This document shows, piece after piece, positions 25,501 through 35,999 of a stretch of DNA of 64,000 nucleotides. The position numbers and the translations under genes are program-made. The stretch lies in the NCBI GenBank assembly GCA_018389105.1, contig JACATO010001658.1, forward strand, positions 310,001 through 374,000, given 5' to 3'. Below the pieces are notes generated by a model. The model was not told the origin of the DNA. It searched no databases and saw only the letters and a program-made list of their open reading frames with translations. This DNA is from Nautilus pompilius (lineage: Eukaryota > Mollusca > Cephalopoda > Nautilida > Nautilidae). How positions within the stretch are numbered: position 1 is the stretch's first letter; every line of letters begins with the position of its first letter.

Positions 25501-28500
25501 GTGCTTGTAAGATACAATAGCAGCTTAAACATATTTTCAAGTAAATTCTAATGGAGCACTAGTAAATAAAGATGCTGCATTAAAGCTGAAATGATAAGTT
25601 CAGGGTGTATACTTGGGCAAAAAAACAAAATCATATCTGTCTTTGACAGTATAACGATTGTCAGAGATACATTTAGGAACCTAAACAAGATATGATGACT
25701 AATTATAATTGAAAGTACCATTGATCATTTAGCAACTATAATTTGATAACAGCAATCAGTATGCCAATAGAGCCATTAGTAAAATTGTAATTCCCAATAT
25801 GAGAGCGAAAGAAAAAAAAAATGGCATAAGTAGATAAACTCAGCAGCTTGTCTCAATCCTTTTATTGAAAAAAAAAAAATTGCTTGTGTCTAGAATTTTA
25901 AGAAAATATGGAAATAACTATTTTCTTTCAAATTTTTCCTGCCCTTATATAGACCTGGGAGGATCCAGATCATACTGAACCAGAAACTAATACAAAAGGA
26001 GATAAAGATCCAGTGGATGTCTGCGAAATTGGCTCAAAGGTAACAGAATTTTTAAAGTAAATTTTGTTCTAGCTATTTACTGTCTTGAATGTCTAATTAA
26101 CATTGGATTTTCAGTTAATTCTTGTACACTGAGACAGATTTAGGGAAGGGTAGTTTTAACTGTTTTTTGTGAACTTTAACTGAATGTTACTGTAGCAAGA
26201 ACATGTGAATACTCAAACCCAACACCCTTCTCATCATTAATCAGTCATAACTTTGGGAATATTTAAAACATAAGCTAAATTTAAAAAAAAAAAACAACTT
26301 TTTATTCTTACTAGTGCTTATTCATAGATAACTTTTTACTGTCTTAATGTATAATCACAATCTCTGATACCAACTGGACTTATCTCAGAAAGAAGAGATT
26401 ACAGACATTTTAAATAGGAGAGAGAGAGAAGTATGAAGCAATCTTTGGAACTTTGTTTTAAGTAGCTATAAATATAGTAGCAACATGTATTAAGGCAGCA
26501 CATGATGCAACAGCGAAGTTCTTGTGGGTAGTAATAATAATAGTAAATTATGTAATTTAATTCTCTGTGTACATGCAGCAAAATATTACTGAAGGATTAT
26601 TTCTTAGATTAAACCACAGAAATTTTTTTGTTCTGTGAAAGAACTGTTATTTGTTTCAGAATATAAAATCTTTTCAAGGATTCCAAATTTGTTAGTCTTT
26701 GCAGTATCCCTGGACATTCCCACATAAAACGTGGGAAAAGTAGCATTATAGACCACAAATTCAAAGCTACCAGTTTGAGAAACAGCCAAAGGGAGACTGC
26801 TTTCAGAAATTAAAATGAATTTATGAAATAGTACATAGATGAAAACAAAAGGCGCAAACATATCTGATGTATTTATATTCAAACATTCCCCTTCCATGAA
26901 AATGCTTGCCTTTGTCAGGAAATAATGAGATTAGTAGATTGAAATTATCCATTGACATTCCAAGATGGCACACCTGATTTGGTGAAAAATGGACCAGCGG
27001 TCAGTCCTTGTCACACGTCTTATGCCAGTATAAAGTAGTAACCTGTCATATAGTAGAAACATCTAAGACAGTGTGCTTAGGGTCAGCCTTGATTGTCTGG
27101 GTGGCCAAAAGAGAGTAAATATCTTTGTAAGGATAAACTAAGAAGGTGAAGGTTACTGTAAGAGGAAAACAACAAAGGTGTTCATTTCATATTGAAAAGA
27201 AACTGGATAAAATACAATGGCAAAGCACATGCACACACCACAGACAGACAATTACGAAGGGAAAGGCTCTGTGGGCAACCAAAAAAAAACTGGAATACTG
27301 AGGACTGAATATAGATCAATAAACAAAAAACGTGACCGGTTTGGTTGAGAGAAAACTGTTGTCAAGTTGGAGAATGCTTAACTGATAAGTGTGTATTTTG
27401 CCATCTCTGAAGCTTGTGGAAACCAAACTGATAGAAGGTGTGACAGATACCACATAATGCAGTACAGTTATGGCAATTCCTCTCTAAATATATTTGCATT
27501 TTTTGGTCTTATTTATTCACTATTTTAATACATTTGCTACAAAATGCATAATTTGTTTGCTTTCTTTCCCAAATCTGTAGCTTTTGGCAGATTTGTGCTC
27601 CCATAAGACAGTGTGTGTTAGTGCGTTATTATCAGTGACAATATTAATATTAAAAAGGTCTGAATTAAACTTTTATGCTCGCCTCATGGTTCTCCCAAAT
27701 GACAGCAGTTATACTTTATTGCTAGACTAATGATTTCCAATAACATCATTTCAGCAGGACGACTTACATTCCTGACCCTTCTTTTTGTATCTCTATTAAG
27801 TCTGAAAAAAAAAAAGGACAATCACCAATAGAATTAAACATTTCCTAAATTCACATCAAAAACAGCAAGCAGCTCGAATTAAGACTGTTTATTATTTTCA
27901 AGTACCAGTACAAACCATCAAAGTTGCATGTATTGTGATTCTTATACCAGAGAAACCCTAAATAGTTGCAAGTTTCTGTTTTGTTAAAGTTCTCAAAAAA
28001 AAAACAACAACAACAAGCATTGCTTCCATTTGTTGGTGTGTGTGTGTGATTACCATTAATAAGTTAGTGAGAATTTTACAATGCTAGTGGTTTGTCACCT
28101 TTTCCTTGGCTGCCAGTCAGAACCCTAACCCTGAGCGGATCAATCAAGCAAAAAGGCCCATGGTAATTTTGAGGGTCAGGGGGAAGCTGCTGCTCTTCTA
28201 CACTAAGACTACTGCAGGCCCATCGTATGAGAATGTGTGTAATATGGCTTTTTATTAAATAAGTAAAAATAATGGTAAAAGAATAATTATACACATGAAA
28301 AGACTGACTGAGAATACAAATGCTGCTGATAGTATTCGAGATGTGAATAGGGCAGAGTTATTGCATTTATTTTAAACCTAAAAGAGTCTAGATAGCATAA
28401 TTAGAAACGTTGTATAAAAGGTAAGGATGCTTCATTACATTGATCTAGCCAACCAAAAGGGTGATAGAAAGAAGATAGCCAGTGATGAACAAAAGCCGTC

Positions 28501-31500
28501 ACTGAAAGACCAATTCTTTTCAAACACCTGGTGTTCCCTTCCAAAGGTGATGCTTGGCCGAAAAAAAAAAAAAAAGAAAAAGAAAAAGGTAAAAAAATCA
28601 TGATACTTTTTTCTCTTTGATGTTTTTCTTAGGCTTCTTGAATGTGAAGATATCATTCCCTATATTTGTTTGTGTGAATAAATAAATGTAATAGTTTCTT
28701 GATCTTTTCCAGTAACCCTAAACTAACTGTTAGAAGATTCTGTTTGAAAGGATTATAATTTTAATCACTTTTCAGGTCCACAAGAGTGGTGCAGTAATCC
28801 AGGTAAAGGTTTTGGGTGTGATGTGCCTCATTGATGAAGGTAAGATCTTGCGAACCAGTCATTTTGGTAACTAAGTCAACAGTGGAGAATGCACAACTAA
28901 ATTATTTTAGTTAGAATTCTAACTTCATGGCATATTTATCCAGCTTTGCAGTGTTTCCAAGTGCTACTTCATGGTTGTACATTACTTACCTATGCTCTTC
29001 TCTCCTCCAGTCATATTTTTGCATACCAAGAAAAGAAACGATTTTAGTAGGAACAACTGCATCATTTTGTTTTGTTGTCCCTGGGCATTTGTCTGATAGC
29101 TGGCCTGACAGCCCAGATGTTGGACAAACTGGTTGGTTTTTTTTTATTTATCATTTATTAAAACTAGGAAAACACATGGAATTGTAAGGAGTAAATGTTG
29201 CATACAATGAACTTGTATTTTCTAACAATACGATGACATCGATAGAATATCCAGTTTTTGCAGATGCTACAAATTATAGTTATACTTACTTTTTTAATAA
29301 TTGAAAGTTTCCTTCCTTCATTTAATACAAATCTCATAGTTTTTTTTTGTGTTTTGGTATGTGTGCTCTACCATACTTAACCTACACAGAGTTTTACATT
29401 TTCTTGTGAACACCAACTGGTGTACACCTTTGTGTTGACATGTAAGACTGATCACTTGTGGTGAGGTTGGTTTACAAGGAAAAAAAAAATAAAGGTTAGG
29501 TGACCTGTTTTATCTTTAGTGAAGGTATAATGATATATTATACATTCTCTCTCTCCATGTTAATTAATTTCTTTTAAAAATAAAAATTCTTATACATCTT
29601 GATGGTAGTGTTTCCAGGTGGACTATCACACAACATGGCTTCGAAATTTTACACATTGTTATATAGAAAGGTACTACTAATTTATTTATCTTTTTTTAAG
29701 TTTTCTGTCTAAATATGTAAAATAGCCTGGAAGGCTGCCAACACCATTTAGTGCTGGTTTTATGGAAGAATAAACTATTTCTCAGGAGGGGATATTGCAT
29801 AAATGTGTTACAGGACTATGTTTATTTTCAAACAGCAGTTACCTCCTCCCTGTTGTGACACAAAAAATTAAAGGCTATAAAATATATCAGATGAAATGTC
29901 GAGGGCAGGTTTCTTTATATTTGTGTCTATTCACGGAATACAAAGGGTCTAGCTTCAGACCCAGTGTATGAAACCATGGATAAGATTATTTCCAATACTA
30001 CTAAGTAACTTAGTTGTGCCCGGTAAGCAGTACTTGTAACTAGAGGAGACCAGTCATGGCTTAATGGAAGACTGGAGCACTATATTCCACAAGGAAATGA
30101 TAAAGGATAGTTTCTGGATGCTATTGATATTAAAAAATACTTAGTAATCATGCTGGTGGTATAAAACTTGAGGCATGTCCCAAGATATTATTTGTTTTCA
30201 TTTGGTGATCAATATTTTAAAATATTTACTGGGATCAAAAGTTATTATTTAACAGGTTTTGCAGACATTACTGTTTCTCTCTGTTTAGTATGTTAGTAAT
30301 AATGAAATAAGCATATCTGGTTTGGTTTCAGGGGAAACTGACTGGAAAATTCTGGCTATAGATGTAAATGATCCTCTTGCTGAAAAAATGAACGGTAAGT
30401 TGAGCTTTGTTTTTAGTGGCTGGTATTTTTTAAAGAGGAGCTCTCACCTGTTCGGTAACAAAATTAAACTATATTTTTAGATATAAACCTGTAATGCGGA
30501 TGTTTTATAGTTAGTAATTTTAAACTTTCCTCTCCATGTGGCTGCAGTATGAGCATTATGCATACTTATTAATTAATTTATTATACTGTCACCTCGAAGA
30601 TAATGTAGTGGGTATTGAAATCTCATTTTATTTAACTAGGATATTTACTTAGCATGAAATTTGTTTGTTCAATTCATTGTGCATTATTATCAACTAAATG
30701 GACTCTTAGAAGTCAGACATGAAATTATCCTTTTACTTACAGATATTGATGATGTAAAAACAAATATGCCAGGTTATTTACAGGTAGGTGAAGCCAAAAT
30801 TATATATCCTTTTTGCAAGGGGAACAACTCAGTAATCTTAAGCTGTTGAAAATAAGATTATTCTTTCCCTTTAACCAAATGATTGACATTTTTTGTGGGC
30901 CTGGAAAAATCATCATTTTTGTAAATGACCTCCTGATTCCCTCTGTGTTCTCAAAATGTGTGCCTGCATCCCTATTTCTTTTTTCCAGACCTTGAGTGAA
31001 TTTACCCAAGCTTACACCACCCTCCCCCCTGATTGGTGTGAATGGTTTTCACCTCCAAAAATTTGATGCCAGTTATCTACTTGCAGGCAACCAATGAGTG
31101 GTTCCGTTTCTACAAAGTCCCTGACGGGAAGCCAGAAAACCAGTTTGCCTTCCGAGGTGAAGCCAAAAACAGAGTAAGCAAGCTCCATCACTGGAGTCTC
31201 TTTAATATGTCACAGAATTATTTTCAAATGTTAATCAAGACTCGCTTTGTTTTATTAATTATATTTTTAGGAGTATGCTTTAAAGATATTGGAAGAAACA
31301 CACACACAGTGGGAAGGCTTGGTAGGGTCGAAGAAGGATGCTTCTGGAATTGCTTGGTGAGATTGATTTATCTTATTTGTTCTTTGAGTAAATCTTGATA
31401 ATGTTTTCAAAGGTAGACATTAAAATGGAATATGCTCAAGACAACACTCTCTCATTTCAGCGAGAACACAACAGTAGCTAGTAGCCCATTCAAAATTGAA

Positions 31501-31787
31501 AGGGACGAAGCTAAAAGATTAGTTGACGTAAGTATTATTTGTTTAACAGACAAACCTCAGTGAACTTATTTTTAAATTAGGTTTACAACGTAGAATTATT
31601 TTACTTTCTTCTTTTCTTTAGAATCCTGTCCTTGGAAAGGCTGCTGATCTGCCTGGAGATGGTAGGATTTTTTTTTTTTGTCCTCGTCATATTTGCTGTT
31701 ACTTCTGATTTACTTACATTATTGAGTTTTTGATCCTCTTCTTTTTCAGTTGATCAGTGGCACTACATATCAAAGACTGTGAAATGA
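10463..31787 (+). CDS. PPA1: Soluble inorganic pyrophosphatase, 12 coding exons (gene span)
   Basis: Hydrolyses pyrophosphate to two orthophosphates with Mg2+; cytosolic, and in insects also a subunit (NURF38) of the NURF remodeller. The joined exons give 289 residues, the same length as human PPA1. Seen: the family signature DKDPVDV at 116-122 with metal-binding Asp116, Asp118 and Asp121; further metal ligands Asp148 and Asp153 in IDEGETDWK; and substrate-binding Glu49, Lys57, Glu59, Arg79, Tyr94, Lys155, Tyr193, Lys194 and Lys199. All are offset by one from yeast numbering as I know it. Every intron is GT-AG and every phase joins. The protein is complete, without frameshifts. The start used is the ATG in GCCATGTCG at 10463. 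An in-frame ATG at 10322 could give a longer form. The exons are listed separately. Confidence 0.97.
10517..10890 (+). repeat. Tandem repeat duplicating the exon 1 splice donor
   Basis: Seen: TTACTTCAGTGAGTACC recurs with GT at 10524 (used donor), 10604, 10654, 10722, 10792 and 10859, spaced 80, 50, 68, 70 and 67 bp. The copies are separated by near-identical G-rich sequence (TGTGGGAGTGAGAGGGGG) and CCCGGTCTCGGGTGG. A more diverged copy continues to about 10945. The repeat unit therefore begins inside the coding exon. Confidence 0.93.
12560..12830 (-). repeat. tRNA-like SINE candidate in PPA1 intron 1
   Basis: Minus strand: CATGAGTTCGATCAC (plus-strand about 12757-12771) resembles a box B. 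The preceding GTGCAGTGGGTAGCAATTTC (plus-strand about 12790-12809) resembles a box A region, at tRNA-like spacing. A GC-richer body follows leftwards to about 12560. The insert differs in composition from the surrounding AT-rich intron. Confidence 0.5.
12900..13070 (-). repeat. SINE-like fragment in PPA1 intron 1
   Basis: On the minus strand TGGCACAGTAGTCCACTGG (about 13041-13059) matches the box A pattern of tRNA-derived SINEs. The expected box B downstream is degenerate. It may be a second, older SINE or a head fragment. Confidence 0.35.
15157..15272 (+). CDS. PPA1: PPA1 coding exon 2
   Basis: Acceptor TTTCACAG, donor GAG|GTGAGT. Encodes residues 21-59, including [11 protein letters not shown] and the active-site block [11 protein letters not shown] with Glu49, Lys57 and Glu59. 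Ends in phase 0. Confidence 0.97.
15273..18270 (+). other. PPA1: PPA1 intron 2
   Basis: AT-rich, about 3 kb. Contains a SINE-like insert near 18008-18140. No other exon is recognised. Confidence 0.6.
18008..18140 (+). repeat. tRNA-like SINE candidate in PPA1 intron 2
   Basis: The order GATTAGACTTCTGGATGTTA, then GGCTGAGTTTTAATCCTAGTC about 20 bases further on, resembles tRNA-like box A and a mutated box B (GAGTTTTAATCC). A GC-richer tail with CCTGCATGGGTGG follows. It ends about 130 bp before exon 3. Confidence 0.4.
18271..18390 (+). CDS. PPA1: PPA1 coding exon 3
   Basis: Acceptor TTTCTTTCAG, donor CAG|GTCAGT. Encodes residues 60-99: [15 protein letters not shown] with active-site Arg79, and [11 protein letters not shown] with Tyr94. 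Phase 0 at both ends. Confidence 0.97.
18391..25952 (+). other. PPA1: PPA1 intron 3
   Basis: The longest PPA1 intron, about 7.6 kb. Mostly unremarkable AT-rich sequence with A/T homopolymers. The one clear insert is a deleted mariner at 24931-25317. No additional exon is needed: exons 3 and 4 join in phase 0 and match the family without a gap. Confidence 0.6.
24931..25317 (+). mobile_element. Internally deleted mariner-like element (387 bp) retaining a transposase tail frame
   Basis: Seen: GTGCCCCACAAAAAACCAGG (continuing GAAATTT to 24960) at 24935 is repeated as an exact 26-bp inverted copy at 25288-25313. TA dinucleotides at 24929-24930 and 25318-25319 fit a mariner target duplication. Inside, a continuous frame of 85 codons (24932-25189) starts in the left inverted end and contains [13 protein letters not shown], the C-terminal catalytic region of a Tc1/mariner/IS630 transposase. 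The N-terminal DNA-binding domain and first Asp are absent, so it cannot be active alone. Confidence 0.85.
25953..26039 (+). CDS. PPA1: PPA1 coding exon 4
   Basis: Acceptor TTATATAG, donor AAG|GTAACA. Encodes residues 100-128, including TWEDP and the PPase signature [13 protein letters not shown] with metal ligands Asp116, Asp118 and Asp121. Phase 0 at both ends. Confidence 0.97.
26040..28775 (+). other. PPA1: PPA1 intron 4
   Basis: AT-rich, about 2.7 kb, with short (GA), (TTA) and A-run microsatellites. No mobile element is clearly recognised. Confidence 0.6.
28776..28839 (+). CDS. PPA1: PPA1 coding exon 5
   Basis: Acceptor CTTTTCAG, donor AAG|GTAAGA. Encodes residues 129-149 ([15 protein letters not shown]...IDE) and one base of Gly150; Asp148 is a metal ligand. 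Confidence 0.96.
28840..30331 (+). other. PPA1: PPA1 intron 5
   Basis: AT-rich, about 1.5 kb. Nothing beyond homopolymer runs is recognised. Confidence 0.55.
30332..30394 (+). CDS. PPA1: PPA1 coding exon 6
   Basis: Acceptor GGTTTCAG, donor CG|GTAAGT. Encodes the rest of Gly150 to residue 170 and one base of codon 171, including [14 protein letters not shown] with metal ligand Asp153 and Lys155. Confidence 0.96.
30743..30783 (+). CDS. PPA1: PPA1 coding exon 7 (41-bp microexon-sized)
   Basis: Acceptor TTACTTACAG, donor CAG|GTAGGT. Encodes residues 171-184, [14 protein letters not shown], which aligns to the DINDVK...PGYLE block of vertebrate PPA1. Short, but both splice sites and the phase agree. 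Confidence 0.95.
31087..31173 (+). CDS. PPA1: PPA1 coding exon 8
   Basis: Acceptor ACTTGCAG, donor AGA|GTAAGC. Encodes residues 185-213 with the strongly conserved [18 protein letters not shown] block carrying Tyr193, Lys194 and Lys199. Confidence 0.97.
31271..31356 (+). CDS. PPA1: PPA1 coding exon 9
   Basis: Acceptor TATTTTTAG, donor CTTG|GTGAGA. Encodes residues 214-241 ([14 protein letters not shown]...) and two bases of Cys242. This corresponds to the C-terminal helix region of the family. Confidence 0.95.
31461..31527 (+). CDS. PPA1: PPA1 coding exon 10
   Basis: Acceptor CATTTCAG, donor GAC|GTAAGT. Encodes Cys242 to Asp264 ([20 protein letters not shown]...). It aligns with the C-terminal CMNTTLSESPF block of human PPA1. 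Confidence 0.96.
31622..31661 (+). CDS. PPA1: PPA1 coding exon 11
   Basis: Acceptor TTTCTTTAG, donor GATG|GTAGGA. Encodes residues 265-277, [13 protein letters not shown], plus one base of codon 278. A variable C-terminal linker in the family. Confidence 0.92.
31750..31787 (+). CDS. PPA1: PPA1 coding exon 12 and stop
   Basis: Acceptor CTTTTTCAG. Encodes [12 protein letters not shown] and TGA at 31785-31787, equivalent to the VDKW... tail of animal PPA1. Confidence 0.95.
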
Positions 31788-32249
31788 GCAGAGAATTTGA
31801 TATCCTCATTTCTGACCCCAATTCAGAAAAAAAAAAAAAAAACAAACCTGCGAGTACACTATTTATTTATTTGGGGGGGGGATAATTTACGTATGTTAAT
31901 TCAATTTAAATTAAAACTGCAGGGGCTAGAGAAGAGGATGGATAGCTGTGTGAAGGAGAGAGCTTTAAGGCCAACGATGTGGTCTGAATTGAAGGAACAT
32001 TGCTGGACTTCCATTTAAGGCCTATTAATGACATCTGGTAGAAACTCAGTTCACTGATGATATGGGAAGTTGGAGGCGACCCTGTTGTGGCTGCTCTTGA
32101 GGAAATAGATTATTCTGCTACAAAATCATTAAAAAAAAAAAAGGTTAAATAAATTGGACTTTTACTATAACAGATTATTTTAAAATTGCACTGAACAAAA
32201 AGTGAACCCAAAAGACTACACAGGCCCCATGAGTAAGTCTGCCAAAGGG
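31788..32249 (+). other. PPA1: PPA1 3' UTR with candidate poly(A) signal
   Basis: AT-rich, non-coding. AATAAA at 32148-32153 lies about 360 bases after the stop and is the first good poly(A) signal. A12 (near 32131) could mimic a poly(A) tail in oligo-dT cDNA. A longer transcript would run into the giant inverted repeat that starts at 32250. Confidence 0.55.
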
Positions 32250-33281
32250 GTCAAGTGGACCAGACCCCCCCCCCCTTTCAGGAACATTTGTAAAAAAAAT
32301 GTTGTAGTAGAAGCTTTTAGAATGTGAAATTTGAGCATCCTAAGTAAAATATTGACCGGGATATGGTCATTTTTCTGCATAGTCCCCTTTCAGGTTTAAA
32401 AACATCATTTATGCCAACGTTTTTTTTTTTACTAGTTCCCGTTGGACTACAGATACCTAACTTTGCAATCTGGAAGAACATTTTACGTAGATTACGACTG
32501 TGCATTTGGTTTTTCTGTATCTCTTAACCCTTTCCTGTTGGCGCTCTGAAAAAAATTTGGGCTGCTTGTTAGAGTACCATCCAGAAACTGTGTGATATTC
32601 CCCGAGATATCTCACTCTGAACTTGCTTTCACATGGAAAAGTGGCCGTGTCAGACAATGAAAGCTCTGATGTCCAGTTCTAACATATCCAAAATTCCACT
32701 CAAGTGCTTCTATTGAGTCTTTGCAGCTTACAAAGATGCAGTGTTGCCAAGACTCACGAAAAAAGATGGTAAAAATAAAAATAGAAGCACCTGAGTGGAA
32801 TTTTGGATATGTTAGAACTGGACATCAGAGCTTTCATTGTCTGACACGGCCACTTTTCCATGTGAAAGCAAGTTCAGAGTGAGATATCTCGGGGAATATC
32901 ACACTGTTCTGGATGGTACTCTAACAAGCAGCCCAAATTTTTTTCAGAGCGCCAACAGGAAAGGGTTAAGAGATACAGAAAAACCAAATGCACAGTCGTA
33001 ATCTACGTAAAATGTTCTTCCAGATTGCAAAGTTAGGTATCTGTAGTCCAACAGGAACTAGTAAAAAAAAAACGTTGGCATAAATGGAAGAAAATTAATG
33101 ATGTTTTTAAACCTGAAAGGGGACTATGCAGAAAAATGACCATATCCCGGTCAATATTTTACTTAGGATGCTCAAATTTCACATTCTAAAAGCTTCTACT
33201 ACAACATTTTTTTTTTTTACAAATGTTCCTGAAAGGGGGGGGGGTTGGGTTTCTTCGAGTCCGGAATTTGGTCCACTTGAC
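32250..33281. repeat. Giant inverted repeat (foldback/MITE-like), arms about 465 and 500 bp
   Basis: Seen: left arm 32250-32713 is matched by the reverse complement of 32781-33281 with few differences. Examples are one base near the apex, an insertion of about 17 bases in the right arm near 33088 and extra bases near 33245-33266. The loop is 67 bp (32714-32780). Inner ends are AGTGCTTCTAT / ATAGAAGCAC and outer ends GTCAAGTGGACCA / TGGTCCACTTGAC. Each arm contains TTAACCCTTTCC, a motif like the ends of piggyBac-type elements, and a C/G homopolymer. No transposase frame is inside. It may be a foldback element or two copies inserted head to head. Confidence 0.93.
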
Positions 33282-34984
33282 GTGGAATGACCCGCTTATC
33301 TCCCATAGGTTCATTGGACAGCAACCATGCCTTTCTGAAACTGTTAAGGCTTGGCAACATTTTTCTTTTCTTAAAAATTCAAAACAGATTAATGGAGGTA
33401 ACTAGATCTACACTTCTCAGAGAAACAATATCATCTAGTAATAAAAGATTCAATCAATGGCTGTTCACATTGGACAGAAATGTACTTTTTCCTAATATGT
33501 CAGTCTTTAAAGAACATTTTCTCAGACTATTTAATCTCAAACAAATATAGCAGTTATAATTAATTATCCATCAGTTTAAATCACAACCGATTCCCAAAAC
33601 TATGGACTGCAGAAAACATCTAACGACCTCCCAATAATTAAGAAATTGATCCCTATAAACATGAGCATAGACCCTCAAATTTGCACTAGTTTAATACCTT
33701 AACTACTGAGCATGGGGAGAAATTTGCAACAAAAGGGTAAGAGCAAGGCTGTATACACATACTTATGTAAAACGATGCTTGGTAAGTACAAAAGCAGCAC
33801 ACCCTGGTCAAGCTATTCTGATTAGTGATCAATTAAGTCAGAAAAACTGCAAATGCAGCCAGCATAGAGGCTCGGCTAAATTAGCATTCAAGATGGAGGT
33901 TAATCTTTACACAACTCAAGTAGATACTTTTAAGAATATTACCCTCCATACAATGAAACAATTATTTGTTTTACCCAAATAACCATTGGAATATGAAAGT
34001 ACTAGAGCTGATTTTGATCAGAGCAAGCGACAAAGAAATCAAGAATAATAAACTGTATTGAGAAATAGAAAACATCACAATATTGCTCATTTGTTACACT
34101 TCGTCTGAGTTCAGTATTTCCAACAAGATACTAAAATCAATCCAAAACCAAACACCCTGATCTCTTTCTGATATTGGTTCAATCACAGTCCTAGATTTTA
34201 AAGCTGCTTCAAGTGAGGCATATTTGGACAAAAGCAGGTCAGTCTTTTCAGTGAATTTTATCACAATTAAAATTAACCCTGAAAATGTTTCAAAAGCATA
34301 CTGCCACACTTCCTTTAGCAAAACCATTTTTTTTTGTTCACATCTAAGAAGAAATAGCTTAGTAACCTCACCTTTTGAGGTACCTAAAGACAAGCTACTT
34401 ACAACAGCAATATGGAAAGTTGGATGGAAAATCAAATCAAGGAGTGGAGAGAGAAAAAGCAAAAGGTTAAAAAATATTGTTATGCACATTAATAATTATA
34501 TTAGTAAACCAGACTTTTCCAAAATTAATTTTTTTTGTACGCAGAGCTCCAAGCCTGAAAATAATCATTAATATACACACTTTTTAGAGCAAGAGTTTCT
34601 GCTACACCCCCCACCATGACCTTATTTTAGTGGTAAACCAACCAAAATAAATTTTTATCAAGTTTTTGTATGGATCAAGTTATGTAATAAAAAGTTGCTA
34701 ACAGTTAAGAGGAGCTACTGGCTTTGAGGCATACAAACTTTTAAAGTTTTGTCTATTACAACACCAAGAACCTATGAACCACCAATGTAAATAGCTGCTT
34801 AAAAAATGCTAAGGATCAAGGACTACATAAATGATGTCAGTGTTGTTTCCATAGAGAAAGCTAAATTGGAGAGCATATAAACTATAATTCAAGATATTAA
34901 TGTTGGCACAAGAGGTCAAGATTTTTTAGTTATCAAGACTGCAAAATTTGACATTTTGCTTCAAAGTGCCAAATTATCATCCAG
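33282..34984. other. Intergenic, no gene recognised
   Basis: AT-rich sequence with several open frames of 60-131 codons on both strands, none with family resemblance or flanking splice signals that I trust. Confidence 0.45.
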
Positions 34985-35700
34985 ATATCCATTCAGTATT
35001 TTGTGAGCACCTCTAGCACAAATGACAGTTTGGCATCAGTACCTCATGCTCTTGATAGGTCTTTGATTTGCGCCATGTGCTTCATTGGATTCAGGCCTGC
35101 AAAATAAGCTCGTCATTCCATAACTACTGGGCAATTATCTTTGAGAATAAAGTTATCTGCAGCAGCACCAATGTATGCATAAACTTTAAGGATCTCCTAT
35201 GCCTTAAATCTGTCATGGTGCCATTATAGAAAACATGGGAGAATTCTTCATCCCACACCAAAGAGCCACCTCCACAGCAACATGGGCATTTTGAAACCTT
35301 TCCCTTGACTATCGCCACACTCTGGCATGTCAATATGTAATGTCCAGATAAACGTGAACTCATCCATGAAAAGTACAAGGGTTCAGCCACTTATTGCCCC
35401 CCTACATTGTCTACAACCCATACCTGCTGTGGCCCACAGTTAGTGGTATGTAGATACAGGCTTTTCTTGACTGCATACCATTAGATTTAAGGAGATTAAG
35501 TACAGTTCGTATTGACACTGTCACCCGCTACATTTTGTGCAAATGAGTTGCCATCCAGAAATGGTTTTCTTTTGCTTGCAAGAACAAAAAGCAATCCTGA
35601 GGATGCATTACTGACTTGGATTGGCCCACAACATGTCAACTAGCAGTATTACTGAAAGTCTGATGCTGAATCCATGCCCTAGAAATAAAGCTTTGGCTTA
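34985..35700 (-). pseudogene. Decayed Tc1-type transposase remnant
   Basis: On the minus strand, broken frames give Tc1-like pieces in the expected order: SWMSSRLSGHYILTCQSV near 35320-35370 (the F-S/D-E-S-R region), a stretch with YNGTMTDLRHRRSL near 35185-35230 (family: IDGTMTG..YRDIL) and LNPMKHMAQIKDL near 35055-35095 (family: LNPIEHLW). Frames change between blocks and stops intervene, so it is an old dead copy. Ends and inverted repeats were not resolved. Confidence 0.6.
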
Positions 35701-35999
35701 CTGCCACATGATGTTAAGTTGCTACCTATGGCTCTAGCAGTTTCTGTGGCTGTCGAATGTCTCTGTCACCACTGCTGTTCTGCATTCAGAAATGACTAGT
35801 TTGGCAATGAAGTTCGTTTTTAACTGCGAAAAAAGACAGCGTGCAGCGTATTTCCCTGAAAAGCCAAGAGGAAATTCGGTCACACTGTGGGCGAGGATAA
35901 CAAAAAGGGACCGAAAGGAAACCGGGATAGTATTAGATATAATACCCATTGTTTGCTGATAGTCATTTGATCCTTAGAAAAATTTCAAGCAATATATTA

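Noticed and set aside
34094-34571. Overlapping open frames on both strands (131 and 115 codons)
   Set aside because: No family resemblance; long frames on both strands here look like chance absence of stops.
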